Positions 1 through 9,664 of a stretch of 64,000 nucleotides of DNA are shown piece after piece. The notes under the pieces are model-generated. The model worked only from the letters and a program-made list of their open reading frames with translations. It was not told the origin of the DNA and ran no database searches. The stretch comes from Chengkuizengella sp. SCS-71B (lineage in GTDB: Bacteria > Bacillota > Bacilli > Paenibacillales > KCTC-33759), in the NCBI RefSeq assembly GCF_040100845.1, contig NZ_JAZHSH010000001.1, forward strand, positions 3,270,501 to 3,334,500, read 5' to 3'. Position 1 is the first letter of the stretch. Each line of letters starts with the position of its first letter. Made by a program: the position numbers and the translations under genes.

Positions 1-597
1 TTCAATACCTTGAAATTGTGGAAAAGTAGCTTTTAAACTCAACTCATTTGGATTTCCTGCATAAATGCCAGATAATAATGGCTCTGCAATATTCTCAGCT
101 ACTTGTTTACCTAATCTCCGTGAAAGAAACCCACCTAAAGTCTCGTCACTTGAACTAGATCTACGAGGAAGAAGCAAATCCATTCCCGCTCTTAATTTTC
201 CTGATACGGAGATTAGACCCGTTTTCATAAACGGCGTCATTTTTGTTGGAATACCTAATATTAGACCAGGTGGCATAAGGTGAAATTTACCTTTGTGAAG
301 AATATAGTTTTTCTTTGCTTCTGGGTTTGTAGCTGTTAATTGATCTTCTAAACCTAATTCTCGCGAAATCTTTATTATTGGATACTTTCGAGCTAAAAAA
401 GAATCGGGACCTCTTTCAATCACAAAATCATCATATAACCATGTTTGAATTTTTCCACCTAATCTACTATCCTTTTCAACGATGGTTATTTCTACAGTTT
501 TTCCCTGTCCAGCAAACTTCTTTTTCACATAAAATGCCGTGCTTAGACCTGTTATTCCTCCACCAACAATGGTGACCCGCTTAGGAGTTTTCTCCAT
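1..597 (-). CDS. hemY: Coproporphyrinogen/protoporphyrinogen oxidase, C-terminus outside the window
   Basis: Flavoprotein that oxidises coproporphyrinogen III (or protoporphyrinogen IX) late in heme synthesis; in Bacillales it is the CgoX/HemY type. Only the first 199 residues are present because the gene runs off the left edge. An FAD-binding dinucleotide motif (VGGGITGLS) lies at about residues 10-18, and the family-typical RGPDSF follows near residue 58. ATG at 597 follows a Shine-Dalgarno-like AAGGAT inside the end of hemH, so the two genes are almost contiguous (stop to start 5 bp apart) and probably translationally coupled. It is the last visible gene of the hemE-hemH-hemY cluster. Identity is very likely; completeness cannot be judged. 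Confidence 0.93.
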   Translation of the reverse strand, partial: MEKTPKRVTIVGGGITGLSTAFYVKKKFAGQGKTVEITIVEKDSRLGGKIQTWLYDDFVIERGPDSFLARKYPIIKISRELGLEDQLTATNPEAKKNYILHKGKFHLMPPGLILGIPTKMTPFMKTGLISVSGKLRAGMDLLLPRRSSSSDETLGGFLSRRLGKQVAENIAEPLLSGIYAGNPNELSLKATFPQFQGIE

Positions 598-602
598 TAT
601 GA

Positions 603-1538
603 TCAATCCTTATCTAGTTTTGCCATAACTACATCTGCTATAGTTTCCATATATCTTGGATCTGTGTTTAACGACTCAGTTCGTTCTAAATGCATCCCTA
701 ACTTACTGGCCATCTGTTGACACTCAATATCTATATCATAAAGAATTTCTAAATGATCTGACACAAAACCAATAGGGCATATTAGGACATGCTGTACATT
801 TTCTTCACTATGAATATGATTCAATACGTCTAATATATCAGGTCCCAACCACGGCATCGCAGTCTGACCAGCACTCTGCCATGCAAAATCCCAATTTGTA
901 ATTCCTATTGTTTCAGCAATTTTTTTAGAAGTTTCAATCAATTGTTCTGGATATGGATCATTTATTTCCAATATTTTCTTAGGTAAACTATGAGCACTAA
1001 ATAAAACCTTTACCTTATACTTATCTACACCCTGAAACTTTTGTAAAGCTGAATCTACTCTTTCAGATAAAACTTCAATTAATTTAGGATACAAATGATA
1101 ACTTTTAATAAAGTTAATGCTTAAACCAAGTTCATCTGCTTTTTCCTTTGCACGTTTTATATAACTACCTACACTCATTGTTGAATAATGTGGTGCTAAA
1201 ACAACACCGACAGCCTTTGTTATCCCATCTTCCACCATTTTCTTTACCCCATCTTCTATGAAAGGTTGGGCATGTTTCAAACCTTGGTAACATACAAACT
1301 CGTATTCTGATTTTTGTTTATTTAACGTTTTTTCAATCTCTTCAACTTGTCGATCTGTATTTTTACGTAATGGGAAAAATCCTCCGACAATAGCCTCGTA
1401 ACGACTAATTAGATCCTGCAATTGTTCAGGTTCAGGCGGTCTCCCCCTACGAATATGGGTGTAATATGCTTCAATTTGATCCATACTTTCTGGAGTTCCA
1501 TAAGACATCACCAATACACCAATTTTTTGTCTCGTCAT
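603..1538 (-). CDS. hemH: Ferrochelatase (coproporphyrin ferrochelatase type)
   Basis: Inserts ferrous iron into the porphyrin; in Firmicutes the substrate is coproporphyrin III (CpfC). The 311-residue length is that of the soluble Bacillus enzyme. His183 (in SAHSLP) and Glu264 (in SDHLE) sit at the positions used for metal binding in the Bacillus subtilis protein. The N-terminal GVLVMSYGTP is family-typical. Its ATG overlaps the hemE stop as ATGA, which implies translational coupling in the order hemE-hemH-hemY. Confidence 0.96.
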   Translation of the reverse strand: MTRQKIGVLVMSYGTPESMDQIEAYYTHIRRGRPPEPEQLQDLISRYEAIVGGFFPLRKNTDRQVEEIEKTLNKQKSEYEFVCYQGLKHAQPFIEDGVKKMVEDGITKAVGVVLAPHYSTMSVGSYIKRAKEKADELGLSINFIKSYHLYPKLIEVLSERVDSALQKFQGVDKYKVKVLFSAHSLPKKILEINDPYPEQLIETSKKIAETIGITNWDFAWQSAGQTAMPWLGPDILDVLNHIHSEENVQHVLICPIGFVSDHLEILYDIDIECQQMASKLGMHLERTESLNTDPRYMETIADVVMAKLDKD

Positions 1539-2602
1539 CTTACTCCACTACCCTTCTGCATTCTGCTAATTGCTGCATGAGAGTATTCATGTATAAACTG
1601 TGTTAATTCCCCCAACTTATCTATTGATGCCTCAGGGAATAGACCATGACCTAAATTAAAAATAAAACCTGGCTCCCTAATCCCTTGATCTATAATTTCC
1701 TTTGCATAATCTTGAATAACTGCCATCGGTGCCATTAATACTAGTGGGTCTAAATTACCTTGAACAGCATATTTGTGATTTAATCTATGACGCCCCTCTT
1801 GAATGGATATACGCCAATCTAAACCGATCACATCTGCTTTTAGTTTTGTTAAGGATGGCAATAATTCACCTGAGCTAACCCCTGGAAAATAAATTTTTGG
1901 TTGATCGTATATTTCTAGTTCTTTAAAGATACGTTCAATTGTTGGCAGCACAAATGTTTCAAAATCTTTTGGAGCTAAAGCCCCTACCCAGCTGTCAAAT
2001 AACTGAATTGCTTTAGCACCTGCAGCAAAGTGAGCTTTTAAATAAGTAATGATCATGTCTCCAAGTTTGTCCATTAGCATAAACCATATCTTAGGCTCAC
2101 AGTACATCAATTCTTTGGTGCGAATGTAATTTTTAGACGGTCTGCCTTCAATAATATAACTTGCAATGGTAAAAGGTGCTCCTGCAAAAGTAATTAAAGG
2201 TTTTGTTAATTCACGATCTAATATTTTTATTGTATCAATAACATGTGATAAATCCTTCTCAACATCTATCGGTTTTAACTTTAATACATCTTCTTTTGAT
2301 CGAATTGGATTATCAATAACTGGACCGATATTTTTTACTATATCAAAATCAATCCCAATTGATGCAACTGGGTTCATAATATCCGAATAAAGAATAGCTG
2401 CATCTACACCTAATTTTTTGACAGGCATCATCGTCACTTCTGCTGCTAATTCAGGCTGCTCACATATTTCCAATAAACTATACTTCTCTTTTATTTTTCT
2501 ATATTCAGGATCATATCTTCCTGCCTGCCTCATATACCAAACAGGAATCGTATCTATCTCTTGTTTAAGACATGCCTTAATAAACCGATCTTGAACACTC
2601 AT
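1535..2602 (-). CDS. hemE: Uroporphyrinogen decarboxylase
   Basis: Removes four carboxyl groups from uroporphyrinogen III to give coproporphyrinogen III. The 355 residues are full length. The signature WYMRQAGRYDPEY lies near residues 22-34 and supplies the Arg and Asp residues of the active site. It heads the hemE-hemH-hemY cluster and overlaps hemH by 4 bp. A GAGGGA ribosome site stands upstream of ATG 2602. The 266-bp gap upstream should hold its promoter, but no clean -35/-10 pair was found. Confidence 0.96.
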   Translation of the reverse strand: MSVQDRFIKACLKQEIDTIPVWYMRQAGRYDPEYRKIKEKYSLLEICEQPELAAEVTMMPVKKLGVDAAILYSDIMNPVASIGIDFDIVKNIGPVIDNPIRSKEDVLKLKPIDVEKDLSHVIDTIKILDRELTKPLITFAGAPFTIASYIIEGRPSKNYIRTKELMYCEPKIWFMLMDKLGDMIITYLKAHFAAGAKAIQLFDSWVGALAPKDFETFVLPTIERIFKELEIYDQPKIYFPGVSSGELLPSLTKLKADVIGLDWRISIQEGRHRLNHKYAVQGNLDPLVLMAPMAVIQDYAKEIIDQGIREPGFIFNLGHGLFPEASIDKLGELTQFIHEYSHAAISRMQKGSGVR

Positions 2603-2810
2603 TATGTAAATTCCCTCTTTTCAGAAAATATCCTACTCATCATTATGCCCTTTTTTTGAAATTGCCACAACCGATAAAATTCATTTATATCTGACAATAG
2701 TATGACAAAACGATTCATAGAGTGGAAAATTTATTAATAATATACGGAGAAACTAGTAGCTGATATATCGTTGCTCATTTTTAACTGGGTAAAAATTAAT
2801 TCCATATAAG

Positions 2811-2842
2811 AAGCTGGTGATCCTAAGTAGGAATCACCAGCT
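2811..2842 (-). terminator. Hairpin after hemL
   Basis: A near-perfect inverted repeat (arms AAGCTGGTGAT / ATCACCAGCTT plus CCTA/TAGG) lies 27 bp past the hemL stop. The minus-strand tail is only weakly T-rich, so it may be a poor terminator or an attenuator. The rest of the 2603-2868 gap shows nothing else I can name. Confidence 0.6.
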
Positions 2843-2868
2843 TTTGTATAAATTACAACATTTTCACA

Positions 2869-4161
2869 TCATAATCCCTTTAATGCCTCACGATGAGCTT
2901 CAATCGTAGTTTCAATATCATCATCGGTATGTGCTAACGAAACAAACATCCCTTCAAATTGAGAAGGGGCTATGGAAACACCTAAGTCTAACATGTTGGC
3001 AAAATATTTCATAAATCGTTTTAAATCAGAGGAACTTGCTGTCTGGTAATTGATCACCTTTTGACTTGTAAAAAATGGACAAACCATCGAACCGACTCGA
3101 TTCATCGTACATTCTACTCCAACCTCCTCTGCGTTTTTCAACATCCCTGCCTCTAGTTTCGCAGATTTATCTTCTAATTGCTCATAAACTCCAGGTTGAC
3201 CTAAAACCTGCAATGTAGTGTAACCTGCCACCATAGCTAAGGGATTTCCAGATAATGTACCCGCTTGATAAATTGGACCGGTTGGTGCCATCTGCTCCAT
3301 TATTTCTCTTTTTCCACCGTAGGCACCCACTGGCAAACCACCACCAATGACTTTGCCTAAACATGTCAAATCTGGTGTAACTCCAAATCGTCCTTGTGCG
3401 CAATTCAAATCAACACGGAAACCAGTCATAACTTCATCAAAAATCAAGATGCTGCCATATTGAGTTGTAATTTCACGAAGTCCTTCCAGGAACCCTGGAA
3501 TAGGTGGAACTACTCCCATATTTCCTGCAATCGGTTCAACAATTACACCTGCAATATCTTCTCCGAATTTTTCAAATGCTAACTTGACTGATTCTAAGTC
3601 ATTATAGGGTACAGTTAAAGTGTTTTGTGCTACAGATTCAGGAACACCTGGACTATCAGGCAAACCTAAGGTTGCTACACCAGAACCGGCTTTAATTAAC
3701 AAGGAATCTGCATGTCCATGATAACAGCCTTCAAACTTTAAAATTTTATTTCGTTTTGTATAACCTCTAGCTAACCTTAAAGCACTCATTGTTGCTTCAG
3801 TACCAGAATTAACCATACGAACAATTTCAATGGAGGGTACACGTTCACACACAAGCTTTGCCATTTGAGTTTCAATTTCTGTTGGCGCACCAAAGCTTGT
3901 ACCTTTTTCAGCTGTAGATTTTATTGCCTCAATTACTTCAGGATGAGCATGTCCTAAAATTAGAGGTCCCCAAGATGCAATATAATCAATGTATTCATTA
4001 CCATCAATATCTATCACTTTTGAACCTTCAGCTTTTTCTATGTAAACTGGTGTTAATCCTACAGATTTAAAGGCACGAACAGGACTATTTACTCCTCCTG
4101 GAATATGCGTCTTTGCTAATTCAAAAGCTTCTTTTGACTTCGTATCGATTCTTCGATTCAT
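2869..4161 (-). CDS. hemL: Glutamate-1-semialdehyde 2,1-aminomutase
   Basis: PLP enzyme that converts glutamate-1-semialdehyde, the HemA product, into 5-aminolevulinate. The 430 residues are full length. Lys270 in [14 protein letters not shown] is the expected Schiff-base lysine, and FDEVMTGFR near residue 241 is the class III aminotransferase motif. It is separated from hemB by a small convergent gene and therefore has its own transcription start. With hemA it completes the C5 route to ALA. Confidence 0.97.
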   Translation of the reverse strand: MNRRIDTKSKEAFELAKTHIPGGVNSPVRAFKSVGLTPVYIEKAEGSKVIDIDGNEYIDYIASWGPLILGHAHPEVIEAIKSTAEKGTSFGAPTEIETQMAKLVCERVPSIEIVRMVNSGTEATMSALRLARGYTKRNKILKFEGCYHGHADSLLIKAGSGVATLGLPDSPGVPESVAQNTLTVPYNDLESVKLAFEKFGEDIAGVIVEPIAGNMGVVPPIPGFLEGLREITTQYGSILIFDEVMTGFRVDLNCAQGRFGVTPDLTCLGKVIGGGLPVGAYGGKREIMEQMAPTGPIYQAGTLSGNPLAMVAGYTTLQVLGQPGVYEQLEDKSAKLEAGMLKNAEEVGVECTMNRVGSMVCPFFTSQKVINYQTASSSDLKRFMKYFANMLDLGVSIAPSQFEGMFVSLAHTDDDIETTIEAHREALKGL

Positions 4162-4306
4162 TCAACATCTCCACACTTTCCATATTAACTTCAAAATTAT
4201 TTTAATACATCTATTTAAAAAGTATAAGTCACCTTCAAGCGCATAAATATGATTGTAATTCATTAATGAAAAAATAAAATCACTCATTTAAAACTGGAGG
4301 ACTTTT

Positions 4307-4570
4307 ATGCGCTGGTTGATTGCTTATTTTTGTTTATTGATCTCTATTTTATTGTTAAGCAAAGGTTTAAGTTTACAAACTACAAGTTCTAATTATTTTG
4401 ATAGTAATCAGATTGAAATTTATTTTATGGGATTCCAAATAAAGGAGAAAGTCCCGAGAGAGTTTATACCAATGTATTCTGCTTTTTTCTTAATGGGAAG
4501 TTTTATGTTCGCCGTTTTTTCAACTATAATCACATTGAACTCACTTTTAACGTTAAAAAGATTTAAATAA
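4307..4570 (+). CDS. Small membrane protein of unknown function
   Basis: An 87-residue protein with two probable membrane helices (about residues 3-20 and 58-80) joined by a polar loop. A clear ribosome site (CTGGAGGAC) stands 5-6 bp before the ATG, and a bidirectional terminator overlaps its stop, so the gene looks real. It is the only rightward gene inside the leftward heme block, divergent from hemL and convergent with hemB. I do not recognise the family and infer no role. Confidence 0.6.
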   Translation: MRWLIAYFCLLISILLLSKGLSLQTTSSNYFDSNQIEIYFMGFQIKEKVPREFIPMYSAFFLMGSFMFAVFSTIITLNSLLTLKRFK

Positions 4571-4593
4571 CCACCCAAACCGGATGGTTATTT
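4565..4593. terminator. Bidirectional terminator between the small membrane gene and hemB
   Basis: The inverted repeat AAATAACCACC / GGATGGTTATTT has T-rich tails on both strands. It sits exactly between two converging stop codons, one of which (4568-4570) lies inside the stem. Confidence 0.75.
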
Positions 4594-4598
4594 AAATT

Positions 4599-5600
4599 TT
4601 AAATTGATTCAGCACGCAACCATCTTGCTGCATCTTTTGCAAAATAGGTTAAAATCATATCTGCTCCAGCACGTTTAAACCCTACTAATAACTCCATCGC
4701 AACTGCCTTTTCATCTATCCATCCTTTTTCAGCTGCTGCTTTGATCATAGAATATTCCGCGCTAACATTATATGCTGCAATCGGGAGGTCAAAGTTTTGC
4801 TTTAATGAAAGAATAATATCCATATATGCCATCCCTGGTTTGACCATCAAAATATCAGCACCTTCCATTACATCAGATTCTGCTTCTCGGATTCCTTCCG
4901 TAGCATTCGCAGGATCCATCTGATATGTTTTGCGGTCCCCAAACTGTGGTGTGGAATGAGCAGCATCTCTGAATGGCCCATAAAATGCTGATGAATATTT
5001 TACTGCATAGGACATGATGGGAATATGTTCAAACCCTGACTCATCTAATCCAGAACGAATGGCAGTTACAAATCCATCCATCATATTAGAAGGTGCTATA
5101 ACATCAGCACCTGCTTTTGCTTGTGATACAGCAGTTTTTACAAGTAATTCTAAAGAAGAATCATTTTCAATAACTGCTGCCTTCCCATCATCAGATTTTT
5201 TAACAATCCCACAATGGCCATGATCCATAAACTGACACAAACATGTATCTGCCATTACTAATAAATTCGGATTCAAACGTTTGACTAAACGAGTTGCTTT
5301 CTGAACAATACCCTGATCATTATAAGCCTGTGTTCCAACACCATCTTTTTCATTCGGTACACCAAATAAAATAATTGATTGTAAACCTAATTTTGAGATT
5401 TCTTCTATTTCTGCTTCTAATTGATCTAACGAAAAATGATACACACCAGGCATTGAAGGAATTTCATTTTTGATTCCTTCACCTTCAGTTACAAAAATAG
5501 GATAGATTAAATCATAAACAGTTACATGATTTTCTTTAACTAAATTACGTATGGATTGGTTGTTTCTTAATCTTCTATGTCTTACTGTTGGAAATGCCAA
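4599..5600 (-). CDS. hemB: Delta-aminolevulinic acid dehydratase (porphobilinogen synthase)
   Basis: Condenses two ALA molecules to porphobilinogen. I chose the TTG at 5600 because GAAGGAGG stands 7 bp before it and the protein then begins with AFPTVRHRRLR as HemB proteins do (333 residues). A longer frame to 5660 would overlap hemD. The metal-binding cysteines are in DTCLCQFMDHGHC near residue 120. The two active-site lysines are in SYAVKYSS and ILMVKPG. It lies 37 bp downstream of the cobA-hemD fusion, in the same operon. Confidence 0.95.
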   Translation of the reverse strand: MAFPTVRHRRLRNNQSIRNLVKENHVTVYDLIYPIFVTEGEGIKNEIPSMPGVYHFSLDQLEAEIEEISKLGLQSIILFGVPNEKDGVGTQAYNDQGIVQKATRLVKRLNPNLLVMADTCLCQFMDHGHCGIVKKSDDGKAAVIENDSSLELLVKTAVSQAKAGADVIAPSNMMDGFVTAIRSGLDESGFEHIPIMSYAVKYSSAFYGPFRDAAHSTPQFGDRKTYQMDPANATEGIREAESDVMEGADILMVKPGMAYMDIILSLKQNFDLPIAAYNVSAEYSMIKAAAEKGWIDEKAVAMELLVGFKRAGADMILTYFAKDAARWLRAESI

Positions 5601-5637
5601 TTTACTTCCTCCTTCATTGTTTTCTTTTCCACAGTGT

Positions 5638-7164
5638 TTATACTTCTTTAATCGCTTCAATCAACGATTCAATCGTAGCTTCATTGGCTACTTTTGTTAT
5701 ACTAAATCCAAATTCTTTCGCAGTTTTTGCTGTAATAGGACCGATACACACAATTTGTATACCACTTAAATATTGCTTAGCATCATATCCATTTTTCTCA
5801 AGAATCTCTACTAGATTACGAACTGTTGAAGAACTGGTAAAAGTAATAATGTGAAGGCGATTTTTATCTATATACGTCAGTACTTCTTCAAGTCCATGAT
5901 CACAAATTACATTTTCATATACATCCACTTCCGTTACGTTTAACCCTAATTCACTTAACTTTTTTGGCAAATATTCACGTGCAATATCTGCTCTTGGAAG
6001 TAAAACAAACTGCCCTTCTTCTAATTCTGGTAAAATTTCTTCTAATAATCCCTCTCCTTGGAATTGTTTTGGAATAGAGGACACAACAAGCCCACGTTCT
6101 GCAAGGGAGTTTGCTGTTTTTGGACCAATAGCAGCAATACGGGCATTTTGCATCGAACGAATATCAATGCCTAAATCTCTTAACCGTTTAAAGAAATATT
6201 CTACACCGTTTACGCTAGTGAAAATGATCCAATGATATGAATCCAACCTTTGTAGAGCTTTATCTAATTGATTTAACGTCTGTTCATTCTCAGGCTGTTT
6301 TAGTTCAATGACAGGGAATTCAACCGCTTCTCCTCCTAGGTCATCAATTTGATCAGCTAATTCACTAGCTTGTGATCGTGCTCTAGTCACAAGTACTCTT
6401 TTACCGAATAACGGTTTATTTTCAAACCACATTAGTTTCTCTCTCAGTTTTACAACCTCACCTACTAAAATAACGGCTGGTGGTTTAAACTTTTCTTTTT
6501 CTACTTGTTCAACAATGGTTTCTAAAGTGCCAATTAAAGTTAGTTGCTCTACTCGTGTGCCCCATCGAATTAAAGCAACTGGAGTTTGTGGAGATTTACC
6601 GTATTTAATTAATTGATCACGTATGTACCCAATCTTTGTGATTCCCATTAAGAAAAGAATCGTTTCGGTCGCTGTAGATAGTTTTTCCCAATTAATCGTT
6701 GAATCTATTTTTTCAGGTCTCTCATGACCTGTTACAACTGCAAAAGAAGAATTAAAATCACGATGTGTTATTGGAATCCCTGCATAGGAAGGAGCAGCAA
6801 TAGCAGAAGTAATACCTGGTACAATTTCAAATTCAATATTATGATCAACCAGCAAAGATGCTTCTTCTCCTACACGACCAAAAATATTGGGATCACCGCC
6901 TTTTAAACGTGTTACAACCTTACCTTGCAAAGCTAAATCAACTAATAGTCTATTAATTGCCTCCTGATCCATCGTGTGCTGATTTGGTAATTTGCCAGCG
7001 TATATTTTTTCTGTTCCAGGTTTTGCATAGGTAAGTAACCGTGGGCTGGCTAATCTATCGTACACAATAGCATCAGCTTTTTTGATGGATTCCAAACCCT
7101 TTACTGTAATTAATTTAGGATCCCCCGGTCCTGCACCAACTAAGTAAACTTTCCCCTTTGTCAA
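5638..7164 (-). CDS. Uroporphyrinogen-III C-methyltransferase / uroporphyrinogen-III synthase fusion
   Basis: A 508-residue fusion. Residues 1 to about 240 form a SAM-dependent uroporphyrinogen-III methyltransferase: [13 protein letters not shown] at the start, [16 protein letters not shown] near 103-118, and [15 protein letters not shown]. The enzyme commits uroporphyrinogen III to siroheme. Residues from about 255 to the end form uroporphyrinogen-III synthase (HemD), which cyclises hydroxymethylbilane; [10 protein letters not shown] and ALLPR-like blocks fit. Its ATG overlaps the hemC stop (ATGA). The fusion puts the heme/siroheme branch point in one polypeptide next to a siroheme-type dehydrogenase gene. 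The symbol is left blank because it joins cobA/sumT and hemD. Confidence 0.93.
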   Translation of the reverse strand: MTKGKVYLVGAGPGDPKLITVKGLESIKKADAIVYDRLASPRLLTYAKPGTEKIYAGKLPNQHTMDQEAINRLLVDLALQGKVVTRLKGGDPNIFGRVGEEASLLVDHNIEFEIVPGITSAIAAPSYAGIPITHRDFNSSFAVVTGHERPEKIDSTINWEKLSTATETILFLMGITKIGYIRDQLIKYGKSPQTPVALIRWGTRVEQLTLIGTLETIVEQVEKEKFKPPAVILVGEVVKLREKLMWFENKPLFGKRVLVTRARSQASELADQIDDLGGEAVEFPVIELKQPENEQTLNQLDKALQRLDSYHWIIFTSVNGVEYFFKRLRDLGIDIRSMQNARIAAIGPKTANSLAERGLVVSSIPKQFQGEGLLEEILPELEEGQFVLLPRADIAREYLPKKLSELGLNVTEVDVYENVICDHGLEEVLTYIDKNRLHIITFTSSSTVRNLVEILEKNGYDAKQYLSGIQIVCIGPITAKTAKEFGFSITKVANEATIESLIEAIKEV

Positions 7165-8105
7165 TTCTCTCCCCTCACTTCATCTAATATTCGATTCGCA
7201 CCCCGATCAATTAATATTTGTGCCAATTGTACACCTAACTTTTCTGGGTCATTACCTGTAATTTGATCTTTGATCACAGTTTCTCCATCTGGAGAACCGA
7301 CCAAACCATATAATTGTATGTCTGCTTTATCCCCTTCATGTTGTAAAATAGCATGGGCAGCTACAGGAATTTGGCAGCTTCCGTTTAAAGTAGCTAAGAA
7401 AGCTCTTTCGGCTCGAACTGTTTTCGCTGTTTTCTTATCATTGTAAAGGGATAATAGCTTTATTATAAACTCATCATCGCCTCTACATTCAATTCCTAGT
7501 GCCCCTTGACCTACGGCAGGGATACAGAGCTCTGTTGGGATATATTCAGTTATCTTGTCCTGCCATCCCACTCTATTAAGACCAGCAGTCGCTAGAATGA
7601 TCGCATCATATTCACCGTCGTTTAATTTATTAATTCTAGTTCCAATATTTCCTCTGATGAATTTAATTTCAAAGTCAGGACGATAACTTTTTATTTGACT
7701 TGCACGTCTTAAACTACTCGTTCCTATCACTGCTCCTTTAGGCAGATCAGACAAGGGTATGTGTTCTCTAGATACGATGCAATCTCTAACATCTTCTCTT
7801 TTTGGAACTGCACCAATGATTAAACCTTCTGGCAACTCGGAAGGCATGTCCTTCATACTATGTACTGCAATATCTATCTCTTCATCTAACATCGCTTGTT
7901 CGATCTCTTTCACAAAAAGCCCTTTTCCACCTACTTTGGAAAGAGTAACATCTAGAATTTTATCGCCTTTTGTAACAATTTTTTTAATTTCAAATTGAGC
8001 TTGAATATCATGGATTTGGCATAATTCTTTTAAAGCATCTATCACATGATTAGTTTGTGTCAGCGCTAATTGACTTTGTCTTGATCCTACAATGATTGTT
8101 CTCAT
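7161..8105 (-). CDS. hemC: Hydroxymethylbilane synthase (porphobilinogen deaminase)
   Basis: Polymerises four porphobilinogen units on a dipyrromethane cofactor. The 314 residues are full length. The cofactor-attaching cysteine is in LNGSCQIP, and the [11 protein letters not shown] start and HSMKDMP block are diagnostic. It overlaps cobA-hemD by 4 bp and follows the siroheme-type gene by 2 bp, so these genes are tightly co-translated. Confidence 0.97.
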   Translation of the reverse strand: MRTIIVGSRQSQLALTQTNHVIDALKELCQIHDIQAQFEIKKIVTKGDKILDVTLSKVGGKGLFVKEIEQAMLDEEIDIAVHSMKDMPSELPEGLIIGAVPKREDVRDCIVSREHIPLSDLPKGAVIGTSSLRRASQIKSYRPDFEIKFIRGNIGTRINKLNDGEYDAIILATAGLNRVGWQDKITEYIPTELCIPAVGQGALGIECRGDDEFIIKLLSLYNDKKTAKTVRAERAFLATLNGSCQIPVAAHAILQHEGDKADIQLYGLVGSPDGETVIKDQITGNDPEKLGVQLAQILIDRGANRILDEVRGEN

Positions 8106-8107
8106 GA

Positions 8108-8803
8108 TTATACTCCTTTTTCCTTGTCCTCAAAATAACGATTGATCCAATTTCCTTTATATTTATAATCAGGATCTTTTAATCTTTTATATAATTCTTT
8201 CTGAAAACTGTGAAATTGCCCTATACGTATGAAACGAAGTATATCTAAATCCATGATTTCCTTGTAAAGAGCTTGTCTTTGATGTGTATCATTAATTGTT
8301 TTTTTTACAAACAAACGAAATTCACTTAAAAAATCGAGATAAATCTCATATTCATTCCCATACTTTTTCTCTAAATCTTTCTTGATTGTTTTAGCAGCAG
8401 TAGGACTAGCGCCAGAAGTAGAGACCGCAATTTGCAACTTCCCTCTCCTAAAGCTGGCAGGGAAAATAAAATCACTAAGGTCTGGACGATCCACAATACA
8501 AACCAATATGTTTTGTTTTTTTGCATCTTCATAAACCTGCAAATTAACATGATTTTGATCTGTTGCAGCAATCATCAAATAAGGTGTACCAACTACTGAT
8601 TTATCATAGTTTTGTTTATATATTTGCAATTTCCCATCTCTTTGCCAATGTTTGATCAGATTCGTCACTGTAGGACTAATCACTACAATGCTGGCCATTG
8701 CTTCTACTAGTGAGTTAATTTTTCGTTCTGCTACCTTCCCTCCACCAACAACTATGCATTTTTTATGTTTAATATTGATCATAATTGGCATAACATCATA
8801 CAC
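8108..8803 (-). CDS. Precorrin-2 dehydrogenase / sirohydrochlorin ferrochelatase-like protein
   Basis: A CysG N-domain/Met8-like protein of 231 residues that should oxidise precorrin-2 to sirohydrochlorin and may insert iron to make siroheme. An NAD-binding motif ([13 protein letters not shown]) lies at residues 16-28 and the family's [18 protein letters not shown] block lies near 128-145. It sits between the HemX-like gene and hemC in the hem operon, as in Bacillus and Paenibacillus relatives. Whether it is bifunctional cannot be read from the sequence. Confidence 0.87.
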   Translation of the reverse strand: MYDVMPIMINIKHKKCIVVGGGKVAERKINSLVEAMASIVVISPTVTNLIKHWQRDGKLQIYKQNYDKSVVGTPYLMIAATDQNHVNLQVYEDAKKQNILVCIVDRPDLSDFIFPASFRRGKLQIAVSTSGASPTAAKTIKKDLEKKYGNEYEIYLDFLSEFRLFVKKTINDTHQRQALYKEIMDLDILRFIRIGQFHSFQKELYKRLKDPDYKYKGNWINRYFEDKEKGV

Positions 8804-8809
8804 AGTTCT

Positions 8810-9640
8810 TCACATCCAAATCCATTTATGAAAATCAGATAAATAGTTAGATATTATAAAATTAATCAATAACAATACAAACGAGATTATATTCCAGAAA
8901 ACTAATTCATTTCCTGATGTATGTCTTTTTAACTTTTTAAATAAATAAAAAGAGTAAGCAACTAACACTAATAATGAATTGATTACTTTTAAATCCAATA
9001 AATATGACAAATGATTCGTTAACACCATCCAAATCAAGCTTAAGATAATAGATAATAACAATAGTGGCAGCCCAATCATAACAGAAAGAAACGCAAACTT
9101 ATCGATTTTTTCGAGGCTTGGTAACTTCTTTAAATAATTAAACCATTTCTTTTCTTTCAACATTCGAAAAAGCATAAGATATAAACATGACAAAATAAAT
9201 GAAATTAAAAAAAAAGCATAACTGCTTATGGCAAGAGAAATATGGATAAATAACAACTCATCATGAATCTCCCAATTTTGTAAGGTTGGTATAGCAGAAG
9301 AATCACTAAAAAAACTTAAAGCCATGATAGTAAAGGCTGCAATATTAACTGAAAATACGAATAAATCATGCTTCAATATAAAGTTGAGCATTAGTGAAAT
9401 GGTTACAACAATCCAAGAGAAAAAAAACAAAGTTTCAAACATCGTTAATATTGGAAAATATGAATTGTCTATCATTCTTAATATAAAAAAATTGGATTGC
9501 AAAATCCAAACGATAATAAGCAACCCTGTACCTATCCATTTTGCTCTCCAATTTTTATGAATTGTATCAGAGAACGAAAACAACAAGCTCAGGGTATACA
9601 AATAAATAATAATATCATATATAAAAGTTTTAGCTCCCAT
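8810..9640 (-). CDS. hemX: HemX/CcsA-type cytochrome c assembly membrane protein
   Basis: A 276-residue polytopic membrane protein with about eight hydrophobic helices, in the CcsA/CcmC-like cytochrome c assembly family. The B. subtilis homologue HemX lies in the same place and lowers HemA levels. GGAGG stands before ATG 9640. It is 24 bp downstream of hemA and 6 bp upstream of the siroheme-type gene. The role is inferred from topology and operon position; sequence conservation in this family is low. Confidence 0.8.
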   Translation of the reverse strand: MGAKTFIYDIIIYLYTLSLLFSFSDTIHKNWRAKWIGTGLLIIVWILQSNFFILRMIDNSYFPILTMFETLFFFSWIVVTISLMLNFILKHDLFVFSVNIAAFTIMALSFFSDSSAIPTLQNWEIHDELLFIHISLAISSYAFFLISFILSCLYLMLFRMLKEKKWFNYLKKLPSLEKIDKFAFLSVMIGLPLLLLSIILSLIWMVLTNHLSYLLDLKVINSLLVLVAYSFYLFKKLKRHTSGNELVFWNIISFVLLLINFIISNYLSDFHKWIWM

Positions 9641-9664
9641 GGCAGCCTCCTAGATTCATTTTGT

